DNA from: Hydrogenobacter sp. T-2 | Lineage (GTDB): Bacteria > Aquificota > Aquificia > Aquificales > Aquificaceae | DNA: 64,000 nt | Assembly: GCF_033971325.1 (NCBI RefSeq) | Contig: NZ_CP117180.1 | Span: 130,041 to 194,040 of the forward strand | Direction: 5' to 3' | Shown: piece after piece, positions 7,759 to 17,696 of the stretch | Layout of the letters: each line of letters begins with the position of its first letter | Numbering within the stretch: the stretch's first letter is position 1 | Made by a program: the position numbers and the translations under genes | Notes under the pieces: model-generated | What the model was told of the DNA's origin: nothing | Databases searched by the model: none | Seen by the model: only the letters and a program-made list of their open reading frames with translations

Positions 7759-8431
7759 AGCTTATTAACCTCCTTTCCTTTTTTATATTGCTTAGTATTT
7801 CTTTCCAAAGCCTGACCTTTCTCTCGTCTCTAAAGTCTGTCATATGAAGTGCAAGCCTGAGAACTTGGTGGTCTTTGTAGAGCCTTTGCATGCTGGGAAG
7901 AGCCTTTAAGCTAAGCCAAGACAGAAGATTTCTACTGCTAAAGCTAAGAACGGGAGAGCTTATGCTTTTTTCATTGCCTAAGTCTTTTATATGCCACCTG
8001 TAGGCTACGCCTTCAAAACCAAGAGAGTAAAGCACATCCTCAAGGTAAGGATTTCCTATCCATGCGGGTGGGACAAAGATGGTGGTTTTTAGACCGAGGT
8101 ATTCCATAAGCTCCAAGCCTGAGCGAACCCTCTCATAGGTTTCAATTAGGTCAAGTCCTCCAAACTCTCCCTCCCCGTCCGTCCAAAGCAGGTCTTGAAG
8201 CCTTTTTTTGCCTTTGTGTGTATAACCGTGCAATACTAACTCCGCTCCGAGGTTTTTTATGAGGTTCAAAAAGTTCCCATCTCCTCTCAGTGGTGCATAT
8301 TCCCAGAAGTAAGGCACTACCAAGAGGGAAAATCTATTCAATTCCACATCCTCTAAAAGCTCAAGGGCACTTAAAAACTCCACCCTATAGTAAGGGCTCA
8401 CATCATGCAGTTCCACTATTGCGAGCTTCAT
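7685..8431 (-). CDS. DUF2334-like polysaccharide-deacetylase-fold protein, 248 aa
   Basis: Begins MKLAIVELHDVSPYY, the N-terminal Asp/His-containing strand of the NodB/DUF2334 fold, with a second metal-type motif LHGYTHKG near residue 92. These resemble metal-dependent deacetylases of the carbohydrate esterase 4 fold. There is no signal peptide, so it acts in the cytoplasm, perhaps on a glycolipid or nucleotide-sugar intermediate. It is the first gene of the operon with the two GT4 enzymes and overlaps the second gene by 74 bp. The ATG is 7 nt from the -10 of the Pho-box-like promoter and has no Shine-Dalgarno, so a leaderless start is likely. Confidence 0.75.
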   Translation of the reverse strand: MKLAIVELHDVSPYYRVEFLSALELLEDVELNRFSLLVVPYFWEYAPLRGDGNFLNLIKNLGAELVLHGYTHKGKKRLQDLLWTDGEGEFGGLDLIETYERVRSGLELMEYLGLKTTIFVPPAWIGNPYLEDVLYSLGFEGVAYRWHIKDLGNEKSISSPVLSFSSRNLLSWLSLKALPSMQRLYKDHQVLRLALHMTDFRDERKVRLWKEILSNIKKERRLISYGELLSKSGLAPSFKGFQPAGGLV

Positions 8432-8438
8432 GAGAATA

Positions 8439-8493
8439 AGGATAGGTTGGAAAAGTTAAGATTTCTTTAAGGTTTGGTTAAGATTTGGTTAAG
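8439..8493 (-). promoter_or_regulatory. four-repeat Pho-box-like promoter of the DUF2334-GT4 operon
   Basis: On the minus strand four repeats stand at exact 11-bp steps: CTTAAC (8493-8488), CTTAAC (8482-8477), CTTAAA (8471-8466) and CTTAAC (8460-8455), i.e. two tandem 22-bp boxes. Ten bases downstream of the last is TATCCT (8444-8439) as -10, then 7 nt to the ATG at 8431. This is the most complete example of the motif in the window. Confidence 0.78.
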
Positions 8494-8495
8494 AA

Positions 8496-8510
8496 GGGGG
8501 CAAAGCCCCC
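8496..8510 (-). terminator. GGGGGC-AAA-GCCCCC hairpin after thiC
   Basis: A perfect 6-bp GC stem with a 3-nt loop starts 9 nt past the thiC stop and abuts the Pho-box array of the next unit. The same hairpin type recurs at 11204 and 24164, so it is probably this genome's standard terminator. Confidence 0.7.
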
Positions 8511-8518
8511 AAAAGGTC

Positions 8519-9928
<1,410 letters not shown>

Positions 9929-9944
9929 TCACAAAGGGATTTAG

Positions 9945-9973
9945 TTCAATATGATTTTTGTAAGGGTTATAAT
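9945..9973 (+). promoter_or_regulatory. candidate sigma-70 promoter of the M23 peptidase-bactofilin unit
   Basis: TATAAT at 9968-9973 with TTCAAT 17 bp upstream (9945-9950). The -10 is perfect, the -35 weak. It leaves a ~20-nt leader with GGGGA before the ATG at 10000. Confidence 0.45.
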
Positions 9974-9999
9974 CTTAATAAGACTTTTGGGGGATTAGA

Positions 10000-10839
10000 A
10001 TGAAGGATAGGATTACAATAACAATTTTATGGCATGACCACAGGAAACCACTCAGTCTTAGCGTAAGAAAGTCCTTTTTGAGGAATTTGGCTATCTTGCT
10101 TTCCCTTGTGCTTTTGCTCCTTATAAGCCTTAAGGCTTGGGCTCTTTGGAATTATGTAGAGAAGTGGAGGTTATTGGCTAAGAAGGAACAGCTCATACAA
10201 AGGGTTGCTGACTTAGAAGAAGAGTGGAAAAGGCTTGACGAGGAAAGGCGGAAGATAGAAGAGAAAAAGCACAGGCTTAGTCACTTGGAGAAAAAGCTGT
10301 TGGATATACAGAAATACCTCTCAGAAAGGGGGGTGAAAATAAACTTAAGGGGTGCGGTAGGTGGTGGAAGGGCCTTTGAACCTGCACATTTAGACTACCT
10401 TGAAGCCCTAAATCTTTTTGCAGAAGAGACTTACAAAAGCTTGAAGGGTCTACCCATAGGTTATCCAGTCTCAGGAAACATAACCTCCACCTACGGACTT
10501 CGTAAAAATCCCTTCGGCAGGGGATATGAGTTTCATACAGGTATAGACATAGAAGCACCACAAGGCACACCTGTTAGGGCTACTGCGGATGGTGTTGTGG
10601 TGCTTGCGGACAGGTTTGGGAATTATGGGAAAACTGTAATAATAAGGCATCCTACTGGTTATTCTACCCTATACGCTCATCTGTCTCGTATTGAGGTCCA
10701 TAATGGTCAACGCATAAGGGCAGGTCAGACAATAGGTAGAGTTGGCTCTACAGGCAGGTCTACTGGACCACACCTTCATTATGAGGTTATATTGGACAAC
10801 AAGGCTTTAGACCCCATGAAGTTCTTAGTTTGGAGGTAA
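10000..10839 (+). CDS. M23-family (LytM) metallopeptidase, membrane anchored
   Basis: The 279-aa protein has a cytoplasmic stretch of ~25 residues, one membrane helix (~29-47), a coiled coil (~58-110) and a C-terminal M23 domain (~150-279). The zinc-site motifs are visible: FHTGID (HxxxD), LYAHLS and HLHYEV. M23 enzymes cleave peptidoglycan cross-bridges, or act as degenerate regulators; here the catalytic residues are present. Three nucleotides separate it from the bactofilin gene, the classical pairing in which a bactofilin scaffold localises a periplasmic LytM peptidase to control cell shape. Confidence 0.92.
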   Translation: MKDRITITILWHDHRKPLSLSVRKSFLRNLAILLSLVLLLLISLKAWALWNYVEKWRLLAKKEQLIQRVADLEEEWKRLDEERRKIEEKKHRLSHLEKKLLDIQKYLSERGVKINLRGAVGGGRAFEPAHLDYLEALNLFAEETYKSLKGLPIGYPVSGNITSTYGLRKNPFGRGYEFHTGIDIEAPQGTPVRATADGVVVLADRFGNYGKTVIIRHPTGYSTLYAHLSRIEVHNGQRIRAGQTIGRVGSTGRSTGPHLHYEVILDNKALDPMKFLVWR

Positions 10840-10842
10840 AAC

Positions 10843-11223
10843 ATGCTCGGCCCAAAGAAACAAGATAAACAAGCTCCAGAAAAGGTTGAAACCTTTATAG
10901 CCCATGGAGTGGAGTTTGAGGGTAATATAAAACTTACCGATGGCACGGTGGTAAGGGTAGATGGCAAAGTTATAGGAGACGTAAAGGGTAGGGCAAGCCT
11001 AATAGTGGGGAAAAGTGCTGAGATACTGGGTAATTTGGAGTTGGAACGCGTGGTTATATATGGCAAAATTGAGGGTAATATAAAGGCTAAGGATGTAGAC
11101 CTGCAGGGTGGTGTAGTAAAAGGAGATATAACCGCAGAAGTGCTTCACATAGAAAGAGGGTCTATCTTTAACGGAAAATGTGTTATGGAGGAAGCAAGTA
11201 AAGGGGGGCAAAGCCCCCAATAA
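10843..11223 (+). CDS. bactofilin family polymer-forming protein
   Basis: A 126-aa bactofilin: central right-handed beta-helix built from short repeats (GNIKLTDGTVVRVDGKVIGDV..., then GNLELERVVIYGKIEGNIKAK), flanked by short unstructured ends. Bactofilins self-assemble into filaments at the membrane without nucleotide. Gene order with the M23 peptidase supports a shape or wall-remodelling role. Its last seven codons overlap a terminator hairpin, so the GGQSPQ tail is dictated by RNA structure. Ends 1 nt from the convergent acsA stop. Confidence 0.93.
   Translation: MLGPKKQDKQAPEKVETFIAHGVEFEGNIKLTDGTVVRVDGKVIGDVKGRASLIVGKSAEILGNLELERVVIYGKIEGNIKAKDVDLQGGVVKGDITAEVLHIERGSIFNGKCVMEEASKGGQSPQ
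11204..11218. terminator. GGGGGC-AAA-GCCCCC bidirectional hairpin inside bactofilin 3' end
   Basis: Perfect 6-bp stem with AAA loop, placed just before the bactofilin stop (11221-11223) and 7 bp beyond the acsA stop on the other strand. It can serve both convergent genes. The stem is translated as part of the bactofilin C-terminus. Confidence 0.65.
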
Positions 11224-11224
11224 T

Positions 11225-13117
11225 TTAGTCTTCCAGCGTTGAAACATCTCCCACAGGAAGCCCGAGCTCCTGAGCCTTTAGCACCCTTCTCATTATCTTT
11301 CCGCTTCTTGTCTTGGGAAGTTTTTCCACAAACTCTATCTCGTCTGGGACTGCTATAGCACCGAGTATCTGTCTTACGTGCTGTTTTATCTCTTCCTTGA
11401 GGTGGTCTGTGGGTTCAACACCCTTCTTTAGAATTACAAAGGCCTTTATAGACTCACCTTTTATCTCATGAGGCTTTCCTATAACCGCTGCTTCCGCCAC
11501 CGCTGAATGGTCTACAAGAGCACTTTCCACTTCCATAGTTCCTATCCTGTGTCCTGCCACGTTGAGCACATCGTCCGCACGACCCAGTATCATTATGTAG
11601 TCTTCTTCGTCGTAAGAGGCAAGGTCTCCTGCAAAATAGTATCCTTGGATGGTGTTCCAATACTTTTCATACCTATCTGGCTCACCCCAGCAGGTTCTAA
11701 GCATGGAGGGCCATGGGGTTTTTATAACCAAGTTGCCCACTGTATTAGGTGGAAGCTCTTTCCCAGAGCTGTCTACGACCGCCACCTCTATGCCAAAGTA
11801 GGGTTTTCCTGCCTTTCCGGGCTTAGCAGGGTATGCGGGAATAGTAGTTATCATATGCATACCTGTTTCTGTTTGCCACCAAGTGTCTACTATGGCACAG
11901 TTTTCCCTGCCTATGTGCTTGTAATACCAATGCCAAGCCTCTGGGTTTATGGGCTCACCCACAGAACCCAGTATTCTCAGAGAAGAAAGGTCATACTTGG
12001 CAGGCCACTGCTCTCCATATCTCATAAACATCCTTATGGCAGTGGGTGCGGTGTAGAAAACATTTACCCTATATTTTTCTACATAGCTCCACCATCTTCC
12101 GGGGTCAGGGTAGTCTGGTGCACCTTCTGTTATCAGGGAAGTAACTCCGTTGGCAAGGGGTCCATAGACTATGTAGCTGTGTCCAGTTATCCATCCTATG
12201 TCCGCGGTACACCAGTAAATGTCATCCTCATGAAGGTCAAAGGTTATCTTTGTAGTAAAGTATGTACCCACCATGTAGCCACCGGTGGTATGGAGCACAC
12301 CCTTGGGTTTACCTGTAGTTCCAGAAGTGTAGAGTATAAAGAGAGGGTCTTCCGCATCCATTTCCACGGGTTCACAGTTTGGAGAGCTGTTTTTAACAAG
12401 CTCATCAAAGCTCACAAAAAGTCCTCCAGAGCCATTTAACACATCACCGTCCCTGTCCCAGACCACCACCTTTTCCACAAAGCCAAGACCATCTATAGCC
12501 CTTTGCACTGTGGCAAAGAGGTCAATCTTTTTACCTCTTCTTTTCGTATAGCTGGCGGTTAGCACCACCTTTGCCTTTGCATCTTCAATTCTGAGCCTGA
12601 GAGCCCCTTCGCTAAAACCTGCAAAAACCACGCTATGTATTGCACCAATTCTGGCACACGCAAGCATACAAGCTATAGCTTCTATGGTATTAGGCATGTA
12701 TATGGAGACCCTATCTCCTTTTTTAACACCAAGGGACTTAAGACCATTGGCTATACGGTTTACAAGCTCCAAGAGCTCGCCGTAGGTTATCTTTTTCTCC
12801 CTTCCATCCTCGTCCACAAAGATGTAAGCGACCTTGTTTCTTTTGCCTGCCTGCACGTGCCTGTCAAGGCAGTTGTAGGTTATGTTGGTTTTGCCGTTTA
12901 CAAACCATTTGGCGTAGGGGTAGTTCCACTCAAGCACCTTGTCCCACTTTTTAAACCAGTGTAGTTCCTCTGCCACCTTCGCCCAGAAGGCTTCTCTGTC
13001 CTTGATGGACTCTTGGTATAGGCTGTCGTAGTCCTTGACCCATGCCCTCTCCACTATGTGGGCTGGAGGACTATACTTTTCTTCCACCTTGAGGTGAACC
13101 TCTTCCCTTACTTCCAT
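11225..13117 (-). CDS. acsA: acetyl-CoA synthetase (AMP-forming)
   Basis: Converts acetate, ATP and CoA to acetyl-CoA via acetyl-AMP. The 630-aa protein has the adenylate motif YTSGTTGKPKG, the WWQTETG motif and the C-terminal TRSGKIMRR carrying the catalytic lysine that is a known acetylation site in the family. Full length. Transcribed away from a DUF4212/SSS symporter pair of the acetate-uptake type, with a sigma-70-like promoter (13148-13176) in the shared gap. This indicates acetate assimilation alongside autotrophy. Confidence 0.96.
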   Translation of the reverse strand: MEVREEVHLKVEEKYSPPAHIVERAWVKDYDSLYQESIKDREAFWAKVAEELHWFKKWDKVLEWNYPYAKWFVNGKTNITYNCLDRHVQAGKRNKVAYIFVDEDGREKKITYGELLELVNRIANGLKSLGVKKGDRVSIYMPNTIEAIACMLACARIGAIHSVVFAGFSEGALRLRIEDAKAKVVLTASYTKRRGKKIDLFATVQRAIDGLGFVEKVVVWDRDGDVLNGSGGLFVSFDELVKNSSPNCEPVEMDAEDPLFILYTSGTTGKPKGVLHTTGGYMVGTYFTTKITFDLHEDDIYWCTADIGWITGHSYIVYGPLANGVTSLITEGAPDYPDPGRWWSYVEKYRVNVFYTAPTAIRMFMRYGEQWPAKYDLSSLRILGSVGEPINPEAWHWYYKHIGRENCAIVDTWWQTETGMHMITTIPAYPAKPGKAGKPYFGIEVAVVDSSGKELPPNTVGNLVIKTPWPSMLRTCWGEPDRYEKYWNTIQGYYFAGDLASYDEEDYIMILGRADDVLNVAGHRIGTMEVESALVDHSAVAEAAVIGKPHEIKGESIKAFVILKKGVEPTDHLKEEIKQHVRQILGAIAVPDEIEFVEKLPKTRSGKIMRRVLKAQELGLPVGDVSTLED

Positions 13118-13147
13118 GTTAAACCTCCTATGTGGGTTTATTTAAAA

Positions 13148-13176
13148 AGTATAACCCAGCAATGTCCTTGTGTAAA
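13148..13176 (-). promoter_or_regulatory. sigma-70 promoter of acsA
   Basis: On the minus strand TTTACA (13176-13171), 17-bp spacer, TATACT (13153-13148). AGGAGG lies before the ATG at 13117. The rest of the 221-bp gap 13118-13338 is AT-rich with no other gene; an activator site could lie there but I see no clear palindrome. Confidence 0.6.
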
Positions 13177-13297
13177 TGTAAGCGTTAAAAATAGGCGTTT
13201 GTTGTTTAAAATCCTTAGCAATACAATCAAAAACATACGACTTTTATCACATATTTTTGAAATACAGGCATAAATATATGCTAAAGTTAATACACTC

Positions 13298-13325
13298 TTG
13301 ACACGAAACAAAAAACCTGTAAAAT
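13298..13325 (+). promoter_or_regulatory. sigma-70 promoter of the symporter operon
   Basis: TTGACA (13298-13303), 16-bp spacer, TAAAAT (13320-13325), then GAAAGGAGG before the ATG at 13339. Confidence 0.65.
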
Positions 13326-13338
13326 AAATCACAAACTT

Positions 13339-13614
13339 TTGAAAGGAGGTAAAACCATGCTGTCAAAAGAACAGCTGGAAAGCTATTGGCGGGAGAACCG
13401 AAACCTTATGATTCTGGTTCTCCTAATCTGGGCTCTTGTCTCCTACGGTGCAGCCCTTATATCAGGCTGGCTCAACAAAATAGTTATATTTGGCTTCCCT
13501 CTTGGTTATTACATGGGGTCTCAGGGTGCTTTGATAGTTTTCCTTATTCTTATCATCTTTTATGCAAAGAAAATGGACAGTGTAGATAAAAAATACGGAG
13601 TAGAGGAGGAATAA
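13339..13614 (+). CDS. DUF4212 sodium:solute symporter small subunit
   Basis: A 91-aa protein with two membrane helices and the DUF4212 signature: an N-terminal YWRENRNLM segment, WxLVSYG, and a helix near FPLGYYMGSQGALIVFLILI. DUF4212 proteins are small subunits encoded directly before VC_2705-type SSS symporters, as here (1-nt gap). Likely needed for the activity or assembly of the acetate/organic-acid permease. AAAGGAGG precedes the ATG. Confidence 0.9.
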   Translation: MKGGKTMLSKEQLESYWRENRNLMILVLLIWALVSYGAALISGWLNKIVIFGFPLGYYMGSQGALIVFLILIIFYAKKMDSVDKKYGVEEE

Positions 13615-13615
13615 T

Positions 13616-15616
13616 ATGGTGGATAGGAATTTTATAGAAAGGCTAAGAAAGGTATACGCCATCTACACTGGTGGTCTCATATTGCTTCTTATTCTTCTTT
13701 ACATTGGTGAAAAGTTCTTTGGACTTTCTCCCACCTTTATAGGCTATGTTTTCCTTTTCGGAACTATAGCGGTATACGCTGCCATAGGTATTATTTCAAG
13801 AACGGGTCAAGTTGCGGAATACTATGTGGCAGGAAGAAGAGTGCCTGCGGTTTTTAACGGAATGGCAACTGCAGCGGACTGGATGTCCGCAGCCTCTTTT
13901 ATAGGAATGGCTGGAGCTCTCGCACTTCAGGGTTATAACGGTCTTGCTTTCATTATGGGATGGACTGGAGGATACGTGCTTTTGGGTGTCCTTATAGCAC
14001 CCTATCTGAGAAAGTTTGGTGCATACACCATTCCAGACTTCTTGGATGCCCGATATGGTGGCAAGTTTCCGAGGTTTGTAGGTATAGTGGCAACTCTTAT
14101 AGTGTCCTTTACCTACCTTGTTGCACAGATAACTGGTGTTGGAATAATCGCCAGCAGGCTCTTGGGTCTCCCCTTTGAAGTGGGTGTCTTTGTGGGTCTT
14201 GTAGGTATTCTGGTTTGCTCCTTTCTCGGTGGTATGAAGGCGGTTACATGGACGCAGGTCGCTCAATATATAGTGCTAATAATAGCCTATCTAATACCAG
14301 TGACCGTTCTCTCTTATAAATACACAGGCAATCCCATATCTCAAGTCTCCTACGGCTTTGCTCTTCAGGGTATAGAGCAAAAATTTGCACAGCTAAGGGA
14401 AGACCCAAAGGAGCAGGAAGTTAGAGAGATATGGAAAAAGAGGGCAGAAGAGCTAAAGGCAAAAATAGAGACACTGCCTCAGAGCTGGGAGCAAGGCAAA
14501 AGGGAGCTTGAGGAAAAGCTAAGGGCTCTGCCTGCGGATGACCCCCAAAGGGCGGAGATAGAAAAACAGCTAAAAGAGTATCCTAAGTCTCCTGAGGAAG
14601 CCAAGGAAAAGTGGACTGATGCCATGAAAAAGGCAACTGAGGCTTCTAAACCTCCAAAATCCTACATAACTCCTCCTTCTGATGCAAAAGGCATGGCAAA
14701 CTTTCTTGCACTCACGCTTATGCTTATGCTCGGAACCGCAGGACTTCCACACGTTATAATGAGGTTTTACACCACACCAACGGTAAGGGAAGCAAGAACC
14801 TCTGCAGGATGGGCTCTCTTCTTCATACTTCTTCTATACATAACCGCACCAGCTTATGCAGCCTTTGGAAGGTATGAGATGCTAAACTTGGTAGGCAAAG
14901 CCTTTAGTGAACTTCCTGACTGGGTCCAAAAATGGGCAAAGGTAAACCTAATAACCATAAGGGACCTAAACGGAGATGGTATAGTGCAGTTTGCAGAGAT
15001 ATCCATACATCCAGATATGATAGTGCTTGCTACTCCAGAGATAGCTGGTCTTCCTTATGTTATAGCTGGCTTTGTGGCAGCGGGAGGTCTTGCTGCAGCA
15101 CTTTCCACTGCGGACGGATTGCTTATTACCATCTCTAACGCCATATCTCACGACCTTTATTACAAGATGATAAACCCTAACCTTTCACCTTCTACAAGGG
15201 TTAAGATAGGAAAAGCTCTACTGCTTGTGGTTGCCCTTATAGGTGCCTATGTTGCCAGCTTCAGGCTTGCTATAATCGTTGAACTCGTTGCCTGGGCTTT
15301 CTCTCTTGCCGCAGCTTCTCTCTTCCCAGCTCTCGTGCTTGGTATATGGGACAAGAGGATGAACAAGCAGGGAGCTATAGCGGGTATGATAGTGGGTCTT
15401 ACTGCAACCATCATATACCTATACCTTAGCAGGTTCAAAGGCATAGAGCTTTTCGGCATAAAGCCCATAGCATCCGGTATATTTGGCATGCCTCTTAACT
15501 TCCTCGTTGCCCTTGTGGTCTCAAGGCTTACACCACCCCCGCCTCAGAAGCTCCAAGAGTTTGTAGACAGCATACGCTATCCAAAGGGTGCAGTAAAGGC
15601 TGGAGCTCAGGAGTAA
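13616..15616 (+). CDS. SSS-family sodium:solute symporter (VC_2705/ActP-like)
   Basis: A 666-aa multi-helix permease of the sodium:solute symporter family. Early helices carry GRRVPAVFNGMATAADWMSAASF and the GGYVLLG motif typical of the family. A hydrophilic Lys/Glu-rich insertion (~residues 247-350) interrupts the membrane region, and a later loop contains an EF-hand-like sequence (DLNGDGIVQFAE), both consistent with the VC_2705 subfamily. Opposite acsA, so acetate is the likely cargo, though other monocarboxylates are possible. Overlaps the next gene by one base. Confidence 0.92.
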   Translation: MVDRNFIERLRKVYAIYTGGLILLLILLYIGEKFFGLSPTFIGYVFLFGTIAVYAAIGIISRTGQVAEYYVAGRRVPAVFNGMATAADWMSAASFIGMAGALALQGYNGLAFIMGWTGGYVLLGVLIAPYLRKFGAYTIPDFLDARYGGKFPRFVGIVATLIVSFTYLVAQITGVGIIASRLLGLPFEVGVFVGLVGILVCSFLGGMKAVTWTQVAQYIVLIIAYLIPVTVLSYKYTGNPISQVSYGFALQGIEQKFAQLREDPKEQEVREIWKKRAEELKAKIETLPQSWEQGKRELEEKLRALPADDPQRAEIEKQLKEYPKSPEEAKEKWTDAMKKATEASKPPKSYITPPSDAKGMANFLALTLMLMLGTAGLPHVIMRFYTTPTVREARTSAGWALFFILLLYITAPAYAAFGRYEMLNLVGKAFSELPDWVQKWAKVNLITIRDLNGDGIVQFAEISIHPDMIVLATPEIAGLPYVIAGFVAAGGLAAALSTADGLLITISNAISHDLYYKMINPNLSPSTRVKIGKALLLVVALIGAYVASFRLAIIVELVAWAFSLAAASLFPALVLGIWDKRMNKQGAIAGMIVGLTATIIYLYLSRFKGIELFGIKPIASGIFGMPLNFLVALVVSRLTPPPPQKLQEFVDSIRYPKGAVKAGAQE

Positions 15617-15843
15617 TGGAGCAATTCCTCAATTACACCCTTGCCTTTTATATGTGGCTCGTCCTTGGGCGAGCCGCCCTATCCTTCTTCACGACAGATA
15701 GAAGAAACTTCTTCTACAACATGCTTTATATGCCTACAGAACCCGCATACAGGGTCTACAGGAAGTTTCTTCCCTGTTGTCATACCCTTGCCATAGTCAT
15801 AACCCTTTTACTACTTAGGTATGCGGTCATAAAGTTACTCTAA
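15616..15843 (+). CDS. YggT-like small membrane protein, 75 aa
   Basis: Two hydrophobic helices separated by a segment with TEPAYRVYRKFLP, resembling the TEP.LRP.RR.LP loop of YggT proteins. Start and stop overlap both neighbours (ATGG.. shared with the symporter stop; stop shared with the CBS protein start), so it is translated as part of the symporter operon. Precise role unknown; YggT proteins are implicated in membrane/division physiology. Confidence 0.6.
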   Translation: MEQFLNYTLAFYMWLVLGRAALSFFTTDRRNFFYNMLYMPTEPAYRVYRKFLPCCHTLAIVITLLLLRYAVIKLL

Positions 15844-17696
15844 TGTTAGACGCAGAAAGGTTTCTCTCGGAGATTGAACCCTTTAACCTTCTCAGTGAAA
15901 AGCAGAGAAGAGCTATAGCCCATAACCTATTGGTGGAATGCTACAAAAAAGGTGAGGTAATATTTAAAGAAGGCTCAAAACCTTTAGAGTTTCTATACAT
16001 ACTTAGAAGTGGCAGTGTTCTGCTTGAGAGAGAAGGAGAGCCAGTAGAATACCTCCATGAAGGTGAGTGCTTTGGATATGTGTCTTTGATGAGCAAAAAC
16101 CCACCAACTTCAACCGCAAAGGCTGTAGAAGATAGTGTGGTTTTTTTACTTAATAGAAAGATTTTTAGCTCCCTGATGGGAGAGCACGAAGGATTTAGAG
16201 AATATTTTACTCAAAAATTGGCAAGAAGGTTGGTTGCCTCAAAAAAACAACATACCTCCACGGTAGAAAAACATATGGAAGTTCTTCTTGAAGACCTAAA
16301 CCTAAGACCACCACTTACCCTTGATGGCTCTAAGACAGTTGAGGAAGCTATAAGAGAAATGGTGGCAAAGGATAGCACCTATGTTCTTGTAAGACTTCAA
16401 GAGGGTCTGGGAATACTAACCGAGAGGGATGTGCTAAAGAGGGTATTAGCCAAAGGGCTAAAGCCAGAGGAAGTAAAACTGAAAGATGTTGCCACCTTTC
16501 CAGTAGTTTCTATAGAAAGCAATAAAACCCTTTACGAAGCCATGGTGCTTATGGCAAGGCATGGCATAAGGAAGATACTCGTTCTCAAAAACAGCACACC
16601 CATAGGCTTGCTTGAGGACAGAGATATTATAGCCTATGAGAGCAAGAATGCGGTTCTACTTATAAAGGAGATAGACAAGGCAAAGACAGTGCAAGAGCTA
16701 AGATACCTTTACGGACTTGTAAGGGAGCAGGTGTTGGATTTGGTCTTTCATGGCACAGACCCAGAAAAACTTGGAGAATACATATCAGAGATAAACGACC
16801 GCTTTATGAAAAGGGCGGTTTACATAGCTTTGAATAGGCTTGGAGAAGAACCCCTCGTTCCCTTTAGCATAATGGTCTTAGGAAGCGAAGGCAGGAAGGA
16901 GCAAAGCCTAAAAACAGACCAAGACAACGCACTTATATATCAAGACTATCCACTTCTTGACTTTGAGCCAAGAGCATATTTTGAAAGGTTTTCAAAAGTC
17001 TACATAGAGGTTCTTCTTCAGATAGGCTTTCCGCCGTGTCCTGGTAATGTGATGATATCAAACCCCTTCTGGAGAAGGTCTGCAGGAGAATGGGAAAGGG
17101 TGGTGTCAGAGTGGATTGAAAAGCCAAAGCCAGAAAACATACTTAACGTGGCGATTTTCTTTGACTTCAGAAATGTGTTTGGTGACCAAACTTTGGTGCA
17201 AAGACTGTGGCAACACGTGAAAAATAGCATAGAGAAAAACCCGGGCTTTATTCCCTTCCTTGCGGTAGATGCAGTAAGGTTTAAGCCACCTCTTGGATTT
17301 TTTAGAGACTTTGTAGTAGAAAGAAGTGGAGAGCATAAGGGCGAGATAGACATTAAAAAGGGTGGCATATTCCCCATAACTCAGGGTGTGCGAGCCTTAG
17401 CACTTGAAAAGGGCATATCTCAACAAAACACCTTTGAGCGTATAGAGGAGTTAAGTAAAAACGGAGTTTTAACACCAGAATATGCAAAAGACTTAAAAGA
17501 AGCCTACAGATTTCTCCTCGGTATAAGGTTCAAGTTTCAGGCACAAAAGATAAAAGAAGGCAAAGAGCCAGACAACTACATAAACCCTGACCAACTATCA
17601 AAGGCAGAAAAGGGAACGCTTAAGGATGTATTCAGGATAATAAAAGAGTTTCAAGAGTTTCTATATGAAAGATACAACTTGAGGTATTTTGAATGA
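15843..17696 (+). CDS. cNMP-binding / CBS / DUF294 nucleotidyltransferase protein, 617 aa
   Basis: Domains in order: cyclic-nucleotide-binding domain (~20-135), a CBS pair (~150-275), DUF294 GlnD-like putative nucleotidyltransferase (~300-450, motif GSEGRKEQSLKTDQDNALIY with the metal-type D..D), and the DUF294 C-terminal domain. Proteins with this layout are frequent beside acetate/SSS permeases and are thought to be signal-transduction regulators; the target is unknown. Overlaps genes on both sides, so it is cotranscribed with the symporter and the exonuclease below. Confidence 0.92.
   Translation: MLDAERFLSEIEPFNLLSEKQRRAIAHNLLVECYKKGEVIFKEGSKPLEFLYILRSGSVLLEREGEPVEYLHEGECFGYVSLMSKNPPTSTAKAVEDSVVFLLNRKIFSSLMGEHEGFREYFTQKLARRLVASKKQHTSTVEKHMEVLLEDLNLRPPLTLDGSKTVEEAIREMVAKDSTYVLVRLQEGLGILTERDVLKRVLAKGLKPEEVKLKDVATFPVVSIESNKTLYEAMVLMARHGIRKILVLKNSTPIGLLEDRDIIAYESKNAVLLIKEIDKAKTVQELRYLYGLVREQVLDLVFHGTDPEKLGEYISEINDRFMKRAVYIALNRLGEEPLVPFSIMVLGSEGRKEQSLKTDQDNALIYQDYPLLDFEPRAYFERFSKVYIEVLLQIGFPPCPGNVMISNPFWRRSAGEWERVVSEWIEKPKPENILNVAIFFDFRNVFGDQTLVQRLWQHVKNSIEKNPGFIPFLAVDAVRFKPPLGFFRDFVVERSGEHKGEIDIKKGGIFPITQGVRALALEKGISQQNTFERIEELSKNGVLTPEYAKDLKEAYRFLLGIRFKFQAQKIKEGKEPDNYINPDQLSKAEKGTLKDVFRIIKEFQEFLYERYNLRYFE

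Noticed and set aside
11507-12439. 310-aa open frame on the plus strand
   Set aside because: Antisense to acsA, whose motifs are intact; composition is unlike real proteins.
13796-14266. 156-aa open frame on the minus strand
   Set aside because: Antisense to the SSS symporter; no credible start signal.
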